A stretch of DNA of 64,000 nt from positions 1 through 64,000 of the forward strand of contig JAJKFJ010021897.1 of NCBI GenBank assembly GCA_027382625.1, given 5' to 3'. Under the pieces are notes generated by a model. That model was not told where the DNA came from. It searched no databases and was given only the letters and a program-made list of their open reading frames with translations. Below are positions 1-10,982 of this stretch, in pieces; within the stretch, counting starts at the first letter, position 1; the number at the start of each line of letters is the position of its first letter. The translations under genes were made by a program, and so were the position numbers. Origin of the DNA: Tetmemena sp. SeJ-2015 (lineage: Eukaryota; Ciliophora; Spirotrichea; Sporadotrichida; Oxytrichidae).

Positions 1-404
1 AGCTCTGGTGTTTTATTTCTAAACCAGAACCAAGTTTTGGTTACAACACGAAATTCAAGCAAGATGCAAAAGTTATTATAGCGTGCGAAGTGAAATCTGA
101 GAGCCAGTATCTGCAGATGAGAGGAAGAAGCAGCAGATCTAGAGGGCTATTACAATCAATCTATCTTCCTATTTCGGCTTGCTCTAAAGCCTAAATCTTA
201 TCAAACTTGAAGAAACTAGCAGTGGAGGAAATGCTTGACTTGGAGGAGATAGTTGATGTTATCTATAAAAAGAGGAACTCAAAGAGTTTGATTGAAGCAA
301 TTAATGCTTCAATTTTAAATGAGGATCCTATCAGATCTATGAAAGATCTAAAAGAGTAGATGGACTAGAAAGACTTCAACTCGCTCTTAAGGAGACTTCA
401 TTGA
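1..404 (+). CDS. C-terminal end of an unknown protein (partial at window edge)
   Basis: The frame is open from base 3 to a TGA at 402-404 when TAA/TAG are read as Gln. It encodes about 133 residues. The last 60 are rich in Leu, Glu and Lys (LKKLAVEEMLDLEEIVDVIY, then a region ending SLLRRLH) and look helical. The first part is mixed and includes VIIACEVKSES. The gene starts outside the window, so neither its size nor its N-terminal domains are visible. No family is recognised. The coding call rests on amino-acid composition and on the abrupt change to opposite-strand coding downstream. Confidence 0.5.
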
Positions 405-499
405 ATCAAAACTAAAATTTTATATGTTGTTTGTAGGCATCTTGTTCAGATGTTCACCTGAAAAAGAATTAATAGATTACATTAAATTTCTCTCTATTT

Positions 500-1864
500 T
501 CACTAATTCTTAAAGAGAAGAGTAGTCTCATACCAATCATTTGGCTCTTCAATAGAGTCTTCGTCCATTAAATAGCCTTCAATCTTTATATACTTTGAGT
601 GATACTACCCAACTATTATCAAAAGTGGTCGTTTAATGAGTCCAATAATGATTTGCTTTCTCTAGGGATCTACGAATCCATAAACCTCATACTCAATCTA
701 TCTGTCATGATAGAAGCCTGAGACTGTATCTGATTGCTCGTCTATCTTAAGATAGATTTTCAAATCTACACTCTTCTCAATGTTGGCGTCATAGTAGTGA
801 CCCTCAAACAGTTTGTACTCCTCTTTCAATTGATTTTCAGTGCTTTATATAAAGTTACTCTCTAAAAGGACTTATAAAAAAATTGATGTGCTACTGATTT
901 TTTATTGTCTGATTTTGTTCTCCTTCTTCAAAAAATGCAAAAGTAAAAATTCAAAGGTTTGTAGTAGCGATTGATGTCTTCTCTTCTAAACAATATCTCA
1001 TAGTTCTTATGTTAGAAGTGATACCCACTATCAATTATACAATTAAAATTTTTAACTAAGGTTAAGGCTATTGTTGAGTTCATTTGCGGGTGAGTGATTC
1101 TTGGTCGAGACCTGAGGAGTACCCCTATCTGACTTTCTCTAACTTAGAAGAATAGCTATCTCAGCTGATTGTGCTTAATTCATATCATTCGCCCTTAGAA
1201 GCTTCTTCTTTAGCAGACGATTCAACTTCTCCTACTCTTTGAGCTTGGCTTGTTACTTTTCGTACTTTTACTTTTCCTCCTCAGTTAAGGAAGATTGTTG
1301 AGATAAGACTGGCTGAGGAGATTGATTTTGAGGCTGATTCCCAGAAGATGCACTAGGAGATAAAAGGGGAACGCTCATGCCAAATCCTTCAGCAGGAGGA
1401 GTAGCCAAAAATTATGCGCTCGCGTAAGGATTGAAAGGTTAAATATTTTACTATAGCTGACCTTAATTGTGGTAGAAAAGTAGTGATCCTTGAGGAGATT
1501 AGCCGTTAATATTAGCTGGACTCACAAAGCTGCTAGGCACCAAGCTTTGATTGCTTCCTAAACTTGCAAGTTGCTGCTACTATAGCAGACTGAGTTGCTG
1601 CATAATATGCTAATTCTATAGCTATTGAATTTATTCCAAAGTCAGAGGCATCATTTGCTGTTAAGCATTCAAACTCGGCATCGACTCACTCTTGCTCAAG
1701 AGACTTTTCCCTCCTTTACTTTGAGGTGCCACTGCTCCAGAGTCAGAGACTTCTTAAACCGAAGGAGTTTGATCAGAATTTCGCTGGCGTTGCTCAGGCT
1801 ATCTGAACTTTTCAAACTATGCTGCGAGAGAATCTCTATGCTCACTCGAACAACAGGCTCCCAT
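500..1864 (-). CDS. Gln-rich protein with N-terminal MGACCSS lipidation-type motif
   Basis: The start is chosen at 1864 because it gives MGACCSS. Gly2 and the adjacent cysteines fit N-myristoylation plus palmitoylation, so plasma-membrane or ciliary-membrane attachment is inferred. Next come a Ser/Gln-rich stretch, a short coiled coil (LTEEEKQKYEKQQAKLKEQE) and a folded-looking C-terminal half. That half includes GYHFQHKNYEILFRRED and ends near WYETTLLFKNQ before TGA at 500-502. A 28 nt IES with pointer TAGT (1031-1058) must be removed to join the halves. A further one-base slip sits in a T run near residue RYYKP. No catalytic motif or family is recognised. The transcript converges on the gene ending at 404. 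Confidence 0.6.
1031..1058. other. IES, 28 nt, pointer TAGT (minus strand)
   Basis: ACTA occurs at 1027-1030 and 1055-1058 (TAGT on the coding strand). Deleting 28 nt removes an in-frame TGA and joins ...NSLNL to SGYHFQHKN in one frame. No GT-AG choice gives the right phase. Confidence 0.6.
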
Positions 1865-1904
1865 TTATATGAAGAAGTTTAATGATGAAATATTACTCAG
1901 CCAA

Positions 1905-2420
1905 AATTTTACTCTCATCTATTACATAGGATAATAGTACGGTTTCTTATTTAGTACTTTTAAGTTGCTGAGATTTGAAATTGAATTATTAATTCATTCC
2001 TAAAATTTTACTTACTTTACTTTTACTTTACTCTTATCTAAATCAATAAGGTTTATATATTAGCTAGTATGAGAATAATAAATTTGAAAGAGAATTTCTC
2101 GAGGGGGGTATGTATTTTGACTTTCTGATATTTTGGAAGATGATCCCTTCATTCCTCTTCCAGTTCTATTACTACATCTAGTCTTTCTTAGACTAGTTTT
2201 TGACTTTATTATATATAGAGATATTTGAGTTTGAGAGGAAGTTTCTTAATTATTTAGCGGAGTTCTCCCTGTTTGATATACGATAGTATTCAACTTTTTC
2301 AATGGAAGGACCCGTCAGCCAATAAAGAAGTAATCCTCTAAATAAAAATCCTTATAAGATAAATAAGAATATCAAAAAAAAGTTAAAGTAAAGTAAAATT
2401 TTAGAAGTATAATTAGGGAA
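1905..2420. other. AT-rich intergenic region with imperfect inverted repeat
   Basis: No convincing frame is seen between the two minus-strand genes. An arm around 2003-2035 (TAAAATTTTACTTACTTTAC) is nearly the reverse complement of an arm around 2377-2403 (AAGTTAAAGTAAAGTAAAAT). The arms are about 340 bp apart. Nothing else is identified. Confidence 0.4.
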
Positions 2421-2425
2421 GTGAG

Positions 2426-3166
2426 TCAGATTGTGCGTGTAAACAGTATGTATGCGTACTGAATTAGAAAATCAGTTATTATCCTATGTAAAGAATATTT
2501 AATGAATACGGGATTGATCTCCGCATTTTATTGTTGCAATCCAGCAATTGAAGGAAACTTTAGTTTAGCTCTCTAATTAGAAATAGCTTTTCTTCTCTCT
2601 GAGATGAGCTTATGGCTTTGCTTACTTTCCTACCCTAGAGTGTGCAGGTTTTCTTAAGATGCGATCGTTGACTGGATATTCAATCTCTAAATTGAAAACT
2701 CATGTCCATGATCTACGAAGTTATGAAGTTCGCTTTTGTTTAGATTGGTGAAGTTGCTTTTCTTTTTTGAGGCTACAGGATTCGAAGCATATCTTTTCTC
2801 CTAAGCATTCTATTTCTTGGTTAGTTTGCTATAAGAAGAAAGTTCATTCTGAGAATCTTTAACAACAGGGATATTGATATTTTTATTGGGAGACTTTAAG
2901 GCTAATCTATGAGTAGGTCTGGAGTTTATTTCCCTCTGATAGAGACTGAGAGTTTGATCACGGTGACTCTTTAGCATGATTTAACTTAGTTCCTGCTGAT
3001 TTAGTGCATTCACAGTCCTGAAACCTTTGGAGTTATCAAAATTATTAGCATCTTCTTTACTATTTGCCAATATTTATTTTTGATTGAGCATTTGTTGCTG
3101 CTGTTTCTCTTTCTTGCTTGAGAAGAATTTTTCATTCTCTTTCAGTTTCTAGTTCAGGGATTCCAT
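2426..3166 (-). CDS. Unknown Gln/Asn/Lys-rich protein
   Basis: An uninterrupted 247-codon frame runs from ATG at 3166 to TGA at 2426-2428. It starts MESLNQKLKENEKFF and continues with a KKEKQQQQM stretch. The rest is polar and rich in Ser, Asn, Gln and Lys, and looks mostly disordered. No domain is recognised. The last 30 residues become hydrophobic (DFLIQYAYILFTR). That segment may be read-through of an intron or IES rather than true protein, so the C-terminus is uncertain. Confidence 0.5.
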
Positions 3167-3233
3167 AAAATTTCATTTATTTTTTTTTTTTTTTTCTTAA
3201 TTGTTTAGCTTTATACTTAGCCAATTTTCTATT

Positions 3234-5318
3234 TCAAGTTAATTCACCAAATACTTTCTTTATTTGAGATTAGTGTCTTATTTGAGATAGAGAGGTAAGA
3301 TCTTTAATTGATTGGTCGGAGGGCTTAGAATTGTAAAAAGCACTTTGAAACTTATGCTCCCCTCGCATCTTCAATCCAGATTATGATGTCATTCCAACAA
3401 AGCTCTTCTGGTGTATGGTTTCATTGCGATTCTACTCTCTTAAATTATTGGGAGTCTCTTCAATAAGAAGAAAAACATGAATTAAATTTGGTTCACCTCC
3501 TCCAAATAATTCGTAATCAAGATGCAGATTTTCTTCATCCTTCTCGGTAATGAGTTCCTTTCTTCTTTGAAATTTGGTTGTCAAGTTTAGCTGAAACGTT
3601 TTGTTGTGATAATCAAGTTTTGGGATGATTAAAATTTCAAAATACGATTTTAAGAGTTGCTTTGTAGTGATCTCTCAAATTCTTGGTTCCCTCTGACTGA
3701 CCCTACACTTGTTCAATTGCAGTGGATCTATTTCTTTACTATAGTTGCGTTCTTGCTTTTATTTTGCTCAGTTAGTTGCTACTAGAAATGAATTTGCTCC
3801 GATCTGAACCGTTTACTCCTTTGTTTTACTCGTGATGCAATTTCTCCACTTTAACTAACAACTTCATATCTCGTTTTTAATTACCTGGTGAAATTTAAAT
3901 ACCCACATACATAAGGGAGAATGCTTAATTTATTGCAATTTGGGGTAGCTGTGAGCCCTTATAGTCAAAGTTTAAACTTCCATAAGTGGAGTTGAAATTT
4001 ATGTTCTCCTCTGGAATGAGCTAATCTAGTTAGATGTAGCTTGGCTTATTTCCAAGATTGCTGTTTGATTTGCTGTTGTTGTCTCCACCATATTTGCTTG
4101 ATTTATTCATTGGAATTTAATTTGCTTCCTAGCTCTGATTTAATGATTAAAGCTTTATTTGCTACTACTGCTGCTACTGAAGAGATTTATTATTCTCTAT
4201 TTATGGATTTTAAAAGGCAGCCTTCAGTTAGATATCAGACTAACTTAAAATTAATTAGGATCATAATCATGATAATAAGAAACTTAAATGAGCGTTCTAT
4301 TAAATAGGTTGAGGCAATTCAGAGTAGCTAGCTTGGCTTGAAGACTTTCCCTTATAGGAAAGATTATTACTTCGCTTCTGCTAGATCTGATTCTGAAGTC
4401 TCTCTTCCTCTTCAATTATATCACTCTTATTAATGAATGAAAGGATTGAGAACTTCGAGTTATTTGAGTTCTATTTAGCTTGAAATGTCTGCTTACGCTT
4501 AAAAACATTACAAAAATGATCGCTTAGTCTTCGAAGAAGCGATAATAGAACTATGCTCTACCTTGTAATTGGATCTTTTGGTATTTTAAGTTGAAGCCTT
4601 CGAATATAGAAGCAATAAATCCTCTACTTCCTGGCCACTTTTTTCCTCTAGGGATTTATCTCTTCTAAAAGATTCTGATAACTGCCTTGCATCTTGTCTC
4701 TCCTCGCTTTTGGATTTGGGGTCTGCTTTTTCATTTTCCTACAATCCTTAATCTGACTATTGGTTCAAAACTTCGTTATCTAAATCATTATACAAGTCGA
4801 CCATGTTTCCCCCCTCTATCGCTTCTTTCCTCTTCCTCATGTATTATAGGAACTGAAGCTGTCTTGGGTTTGACTTCGAGTGCATCAATATAAAGCAATT
4901 TCTGTTTAAATAGCAATCAATGGTGCTCCATCGACTTCATGGAAAGAATTTGCATTTTTCCCTGGACTGTCCTTATTAAGTCGCTTGAGACTGTGAGATC
5001 CCAAGGTCTCATTCTTTCTGAGGAATGGCGTTAAAGTATTCTAGTTGTAGTTAGATGACAAATCCCGAAGCTTTGTCTTCCTTTTCTCATTCTTCTTTTC
5101 TCAATCTCTAATAAAAATTTTGAATGATAAAAAAATATCTTTCTAATCTTCTGCTTGGGGATCGAGATTAGAAGCTTCTATAAGGATTTCAAGATTGAGA
5201 TGCGCATTTCTGAGTGTAGTTAGTTTGTTTACCTATGTGTCTTATTCCTTAATCTCCGGAGCTACTGAGAACTGTGGATCCAAATTTTGAGTTTATAAAA
5301 GCTAATTTTATTCGCCAT
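3234..5318 (-). CDS. Unknown large polar protein
   Basis: Coding character is continuous on the minus strand. The C-terminal third is the clearest. A 55 nt GT-AG intron at about 3594-3648 joins ...HYKATLKI to LNLTTKFQRRKELITEKDEE, and the protein ends KKVFGELT before TGA at 3234-3236. Upstream are MNKSSKYGGDNNSKSNSNLG and an Asp/Glu/Ser-rich region. A G6 tract near 4813 shifts frame by one, and a second slip lies in an A run near 5096. Both look like assembly errors. The start at 5318 is tentative. No family is recognised. Overall the protein is charged and Ser/Gln-rich with little predicted fold. Confidence 0.5.
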
Positions 5319-5647
5319 CCTAAGATAACTTAAATTATTTCATTAGACATAAAAAGATTAGCGTCGTTAGTGATCTTTTCTGGAGTTATTTATTGTTAGA
5401 GGAATCCATTTTTTATTAAGGTAAGTGATTATCAACTATTTTTGGTGTTTATTGAAACTACAACCGTTCTGAAAAGTCACCAACCTTAGGGCTCTCGTTA
5501 ATCACTTTAGCTGAATTTTGTGCTTTATTCATTATTTTTGCGATTTAAAATAAAAATAAGACATCGAAATCAAATCGAAGTCTATTTATAAATCCTACTA
5601 CTAATACTAAAGCTCAGTAGATATTTAATTAATTTCAAAGAAATATT

Positions 5648-6839
5648 TCAATTAGAGGAATGGCTTAAAAATGGATAATTAAATTAAAGATTAGGGAGAT
5701 TAAAAAAATGAGGATTTAAGAATAAAGCCAAAGCGAAAGTTATTTTTTGGCATTTATAATAAATTGATTAACCTTAATTTTGTTTATAAAATAATAAAAT
5801 AGCCAAGCATACAAATTTTTCCAGAAATTTAAAAATTGAATAACACTGATATAATGAATTATAAATTAAATACTAAGCACTGATAGTGTAGTTTTAATAA
5901 AGTATAGCTCTCTTAGGTTTATAATTTGCTATTTATAATAGGTTAATGACTTCATATCTAAGCCCCAATAAAAATGAAGTAGGGATTCTTTAAAAAACTT
6001 TACCCCAAAGACTAAGTTTGATTATTAATAATTTTACAATTGGATTCCACAGCTTCTCATTTAAAAACTTCATTTCTGTTTTTAGCTAGAGAAAGTGTGA
6101 TACTTTATTGAGACTTTGATAAATCTGAATAAAATTAAGAGAAACTCTAAAGTAAGAAAAATTATTTCTTAAGAGTTTATCTTAGAGTTGAATATGTTAA
6201 GGTTGCTCGCTCTGTTCCATTTTAAATGAATAGACTCTTGCTAATAATTTTAGAAGGGAGTTTGGTTCGCATCTGGAAAATTAAGTCTTTAATCGAAGGC
6301 TCTCTTCTTACTGTTAAATACCTTTATAAGACATTGGGAATTTATATACATTTATTTTAAATAAACTTTCTCTTTGATTGTGAGTGAATCCGGGGGCATT
6401 AAGTTAAAATTTATTAATTTTTTAAAGTAAGATAAATTAATTATTTATTGGATAATTCCTGTTCACGAAGAATGAGTGCTTCTGAGTTAGAATTTGAACT
6501 TAGCTCAAATCTTAGCAACTGACGCCATGTTTGAAGCGTGAACTTGGCTCCTTTATTTCCTCCTCCTTAGTTTAGTTGTTTGATAGGGTTTATTCGTGAA
6601 CCGCTGTTTTTCCCTGTTGATCTTGACTGAAGGAGCATTCCTAATCAATGTTTACGTTGAAGGTGGGCGATTATGGAGGAGAAACTGGCTGAGGAGTGAT
6701 TTTGGCATTCGTGCTCAATGTGAATGATGATTTGAGAGTTTTGGAAGACTGTATTCCTGAATACTTGAGAGTCCGATCTGCCCCCCTTGCTTTTATCTCG
6801 TGAACTCACGTCACTTTATTCCAGATCCAGCTACTCCAT
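5648..6839 (-). CDS. Unknown protein; N-terminal part clear, C-terminal part doubtful
   Basis: The frame begins MEQLDLEQSDVSSRDKS at 6839. After a one-base slip in a G6 tract at about 6780-6786 it continues as a Ser/Pro/Gln-rich region (ITPQPVSPPQSPTFNVNID). It stays open, with no TGA, to 5648-5650. The region below about 6430 is very AT-rich and translates to hydrophobic, Phe/Leu/Ile-rich sequence of the kind AT-rich non-coding DNA gives. The true end may therefore be near 6430. No family is recognised. Confidence 0.35.
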
Positions 6840-7181
6840 AGAGTGGCTGTTGCTACAGATTGAGTTTAGTTTTGAGGTGTAAAAAAAAAACAACCTAAAA
6901 ATGTAAATTATTAAAGTGTTGGTTCCAGCATATTGAATTAGCTTAAGAGATTTCTATGAGTTTAGTTTTAATTAACTTCACCTTATAATTGATAGATAAA
7001 AAATTATAAAAATCTCTTAATTATAGCTTCCAATAACAGAAGCTGAGAAGTTTCTGTTTTGCCCACCATTTACAGTAGGTTACTCAGCTTGAGTTTCTTA
7101 GGTGAGGTGGCTCTCTCGTGGTAACCTTTTATTACATTTGAACGAGCAGGACCGAATCTAAACTCAAATTTTATAACATTT

Positions 7182-7719
7182 TCAACGGACATTCATTTGT
7201 TACCCTCTCTATTTTTTTAATGGTTACTTATATAAAACATATAGTTTAAAAATAATTGTCTAAATTTGTTTGGTTTATGACCAAGAGATATCGTACTTCT
7301 TTTTAAGATAGAAGAGCACAGCAATTAGGATGATGAGAATGATGATTGAGAAATATGGAAGCACAAATAAGTCATAGTTGGAGGGAGGTACCTCTTTTTT
7401 ATCACCCTCTATGAAGTTTAATAAATATTGATATCATATTGATGAAATTATATCACTTTGAAATTATTAAAGTCCGGCCTTGATGGGTTTTATTCAAGTT
7501 CAAGTTGGCTATCTTAAGACCCTTTTTACCCATTAGTTGGAGTCACGGTGCTGAGGTGATCTACCTCAATAGAGTATAAATCAACATCTTAGGGGATCCC
7601 CGACTCGTTGCCCAGGAATCTCAACTATTTAAACACTGGTAGTTTGAAGGTATATGTGCTATTATACCAATAATATTTTCAAATTAAAAAAGTCTCTAAA
7701 TACTATTATATTCACTCAT
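7182..7719 (-). CDS. Small single-pass membrane protein
   Basis: The start at 7719 gives MSEYNSIQRLFQFENII. Two GT-AG introns (about 32 and 50 nt) join this to an acidic middle (FLGNESGIPQDVDLYSIEVD) and then to a membrane segment, LFVLPYFSIIILIILIAVLF. A basic stop-transfer YLKKKYDISW follows. This suggests a type I or tail-anchored topology with a short basic tail. The exact stop is uncertain because only TGA ends a frame. No family is recognised. Confidence 0.5.
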
Positions 7720-8109
7720 AAATTATATAGCTAAATTTTAAGACTAATTTAAACGCTTTTTGCATACTTATTAGGAGAAATATTTTAAGAAAAAGTTAAT
7801 CTAAATTTAAGTTTTGCTAAATTTCAATGATTGCTTATTTTGTGGGTGATTAAAATTGAATTAATAGGGTGCGTCGACATTATAATTAACAATGGAAATA
7901 ATGTGAAATCTTTAATTACACAGCTATATCAAAATTTGCAATCTCTCTAATCTAACCTACTACTAACTTTATCATCATTATCTCTAAGTAATCTATTGCA
8001 AAACTATGCTCTTCATTAAAATTTAATAGCTATTGAATTGAAATGCTTTGGAATAGTATTTATAATGAGGGTTGAATTTATTGTATGTTTAATATTAGGC
8101 TCATCAATT

Positions 8110-9334
8110 TCACTGAGGCTTCAAGGGCTAGTCTTATTGGTAACCCCCGTAAACCTGCTGTTATTGTCTATTTGAAAGTACGCTCTCTTGATTGTGCATG
8201 CTGATATTGTTATGGTCAAGAACTGAACTTTAGCCTGGTTAGTTCACTGGCGGCAAGAAAATAGGGGAATAATTTGAAGGAGGGTAGCTGACCATTTAAG
8301 GCTAGTATTACTGTGGCTGAGAAACAGCACCATAACCTGAGGGAACCTCGGCTGGAGGTTGTGAATATCCCGAGGGCGGGTAGACTGGGTTCACGACCAT
8401 AGGCATTCCAAACTATTGAGTAGGCTACACAGAGTAAGCTTGTGATTAATCAGTTTGCATCAGGTGGTTCTAAGGCTAGTTGGGATAGCCCTGGTAAGGT
8501 GGATATCCTTGATTAGAGGGTGGATATATGAAATTAAGAAGTAGTAGATATACAAGTCCTTATTTAGCAGAATCATCAAGAGGCATAGGAGCAGGATAGC
8601 CATGCTCGCCAGGCTACGCTGGAGGGTATCCTTAATTCAAAGACTGAGGAGCGGGGTAGCCTTATATGGGCTAGCCTGTGACTGGATCTAGTAAACCTGC
8701 TTGCTGTTATGCTAAGACCCTAGCTTCGATAGCAGCTGTGTTATCATCGACTTTAACTTATGAAACGTTTACTTGACTAGGATCAGCAGTAATTAAACAT
8801 TATTATTTTATAAGACAAAATTATTATAGCAGGTGGGAGTTCAAGGCCAACGCTTCTTTTGTCATTGTCATATTCTCTGTAGCCTCTGCACTTGCAGCAT
8901 ACGATCATCCTCAAAGCAGTATTTGGCTAGATGTTCAGGCATTTAGCAAGAGCTAAAGCTATCAAGAATATCATAAGCAGCACAAACGCAACTGCAATTT
9001 ATTATTTCATCATAAGCAATCTCTGTATTATTCGAAAATATTTAGTGAACGAAGGCAATCCACCAAGGACCTCCAGCAGCACCACTTCTGTAATAAACTA
9101 TATACTAGCACATGCTCTAATGGAAATATATATTTGAGTTTAGTAGTAAGAGCCATAGTAGTAGCTATAACCAGTTGAAAAGGAACTTCTAAAAGAGGAT
9201 CTAGATGAGAAGCTACTTCCTCTGCTCTTGCAATCTACCTCTCCTCCATTCATAAAAATAAATCCAAGCAGCAAAAGACAGATGCCCACTAAAATATGGA
9301 AACTGTTTATCCAGGCTTGATTGGGTGATTTCAT
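8110..9334 (-). CDS. Membrane protein with Pro/Gly/Tyr-rich repeat tail
   Basis: The start at 9334 gives MKSPNQAWINSFHILVGICL, an N-terminal hydrophobic segment. Then come a Ser/Phe/Tyr-rich lumenal-type stretch (SFSSRSSFRSSF), a second hydrophobic segment (IAVAFVLLMIFLIALALAKC) and a Cys pair region (CCKCRGY). The tail is long and cytosolic-looking, built of GYP/QGYPP-type repeats (NQGYPPAQPGEHGYPAP), and ends LKPQ before TGA at 8110-8112. XYPPX-like tails of this kind occur in many unrelated membrane proteins, such as Shisa-type and annexin/scramblase-type, and often bind WW domains. Which family this is cannot be said. Short introns or IESs lie between the segments and were not all resolved. 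Confidence 0.55.
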
Positions 9335-9344
9335 TTATATAAAT

Positions 9345-9625
9345 AATCTGATAGTTTTTTTTTAATTTATCCTCACTTTAAACTGATTAGAGAAGCTCAT
9401 AATATTCCCATTTAATTTTATATAAATCAGGGAGAAGAAAGAACATTAAATTCAAAAGTAGATAAGAGCACCTTGGTGGTATATATTTTATCTATTTTTA
9501 AGCTAAAAAATAAAGATAACTAGCTAATTCCTATTGCCTTGAAGGTAAAGCTTTTTATAAAAATTGTATAAAAACAATTTAAGGACGAGATAATCTTAAA
9601 TTTTAAATTTGATTTAAATAAATGA
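9345..9625. other. AT-rich intergenic stretch
   Basis: Between the two minus-strand genes nothing is recognised except AT-rich sequence with runs of A and T. Confidence 0.4.
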
Positions 9626-9629
9626 TTTA

Positions 9630-10890
9630 TCAGTTTTATGGAATTGCATTGCTGTTAGAGCTGCTGGAAGAAGCTGAGCTATTATTTTGAGGAACTCTTT
9701 CTTAAGAAAAGAAGGGAGGAGGGACCTTGAACTTAACTTTATTATATAATATTTGTGTTATAATTTCATAATTAAAACTCTCTATCTTTACTTCAAAGAG
9801 TCAAAAGAGGCTTTTAATTTAATTCAATCAAATTTTTTGAGAAATGCGAAAAGATTTCATTTAGAACTAATTTGTTGCATTTTTATTGTATTTTAGATTA
9901 TGATCTGATTTTTTAAAAATTCAATATTTTTCAAAATTTCAAATCTAACCATCTTTAAAAATAAGGTTAAATATTTTATAAGATTTGTGGGAATGAGCCA
10001 TATCTAAATTACTAAGTAATTGAAGAAAAAGTTTTAAGTCTATATTTTAAAAATCTTATTTTATATAAACGTATTATAGACCCTCTCTTAAGTTTAACTT
10101 CTAATAGCTTTTAAAATTAAATTGAAAAGCTTGGGATACTACTTATCTTAAAGCATCATCTACTTGTTCTATTATAACTCAAATCAAACTTATAGAAAAA
10201 GATAATCATTAAAAAAATATACAAATTTTTAATTAAATTAGTAAAAAAAATGTTCATAAAAGTTAGTTGAAAATAAATAATTACCCTTGCTTAAGTTTTT
10301 GGTTATCTCAAAAATCGATTTATTGTTCATATTAATATTTTTTAGAGTAAAGACAAGTAAAAATTAGACGTAAAATTTTTTGAATTCTGAGGATATGATC
10401 TCTGGCTAATGATCAATATGAACTTAGGGATATTAGTTGGCTGACTGCAATAGCATTCCCTCAAACTTAACTGTGGTGGTTGTAGTAACGCTGAACCCAA
10501 TTCTTTGCCCTGAAAGACTCTGGGCTTAGATTTGCTGCTAAACTGGTTGAGAGATTATGGCTTGAGGAATTTATTGCTGACTTTGCTGTAGCTAATTAGA
10601 TTCCTATTATGGAGAAATAGGCTGAGGGACACCTGCTGCTTAAGAATCAACTTATTAAAATTGATCTGCTAGATTTCTTGAAGAGGAAAGCAAATTCTGG
10701 GAGTCGGAAATAGGTTAGGACTATGGCTATTATTAAGAATTTATCGTTTAATCTTGTTTGGTTTATAAGGGCTATGAATTTTGCTGATTCTGTGCCACAT
10801 TTTGCTTTTTGACAGGTTGCGAAGGACTCTAATGTTTCACCTCCTCCTTTCTGTCTAAGTGACTATCTCTTCCATTCTAACTTCTCAAAT
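9630..10890 (-). CDS. Gln-rich, prion-like unknown protein
   Basis: The upstream half (about 10350-10890) reads as a Gln/Ser/Pro-rich protein, with QNQQNSQPLQTKQDQT and then IGFSVTTTTTVKFEGM. The distal end reads KFKVPPPFFSQERVPQNNSS and ends in a Ser/Asn-rich tail before TGA at 9630-9632. The 9800-10350 stretch between them is strongly AT-rich and may be IES or intron, or the two ends may belong to different genes. No ATG is visible in frame, so the start is undefined. No family is recognised. Confidence 0.4.
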
Positions 10891-10982
10891 TACTCTTTCT
10901 TTCTTCTTATTCATAACTTAGAATTTAATAATAGAATATTTATTTGTAAATTAAACCAATAAAAGGACTGAAATATTTATTA

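Noticed and set aside
3..404. PARP catalytic domain in the first partial gene
   Set aside because: A faint similarity of VIIACEVKS to a PARP strand is not supported by other motifs.
1028..1060. 29 nt GT-AG intron in the MGACC gene
   Set aside because: Splicing at GT...AG leaves the wrong phase. The TAGT-pointer deletion of 28 nt gives a continuous frame.
5648..6430. Long TGA-free frame as firm coding sequence
   Set aside because: With a single stop codon, AT-rich DNA can stay open for long stretches. Translation here is Phe/Leu/Ile-biased, so it is kept only as a doubtful extension.
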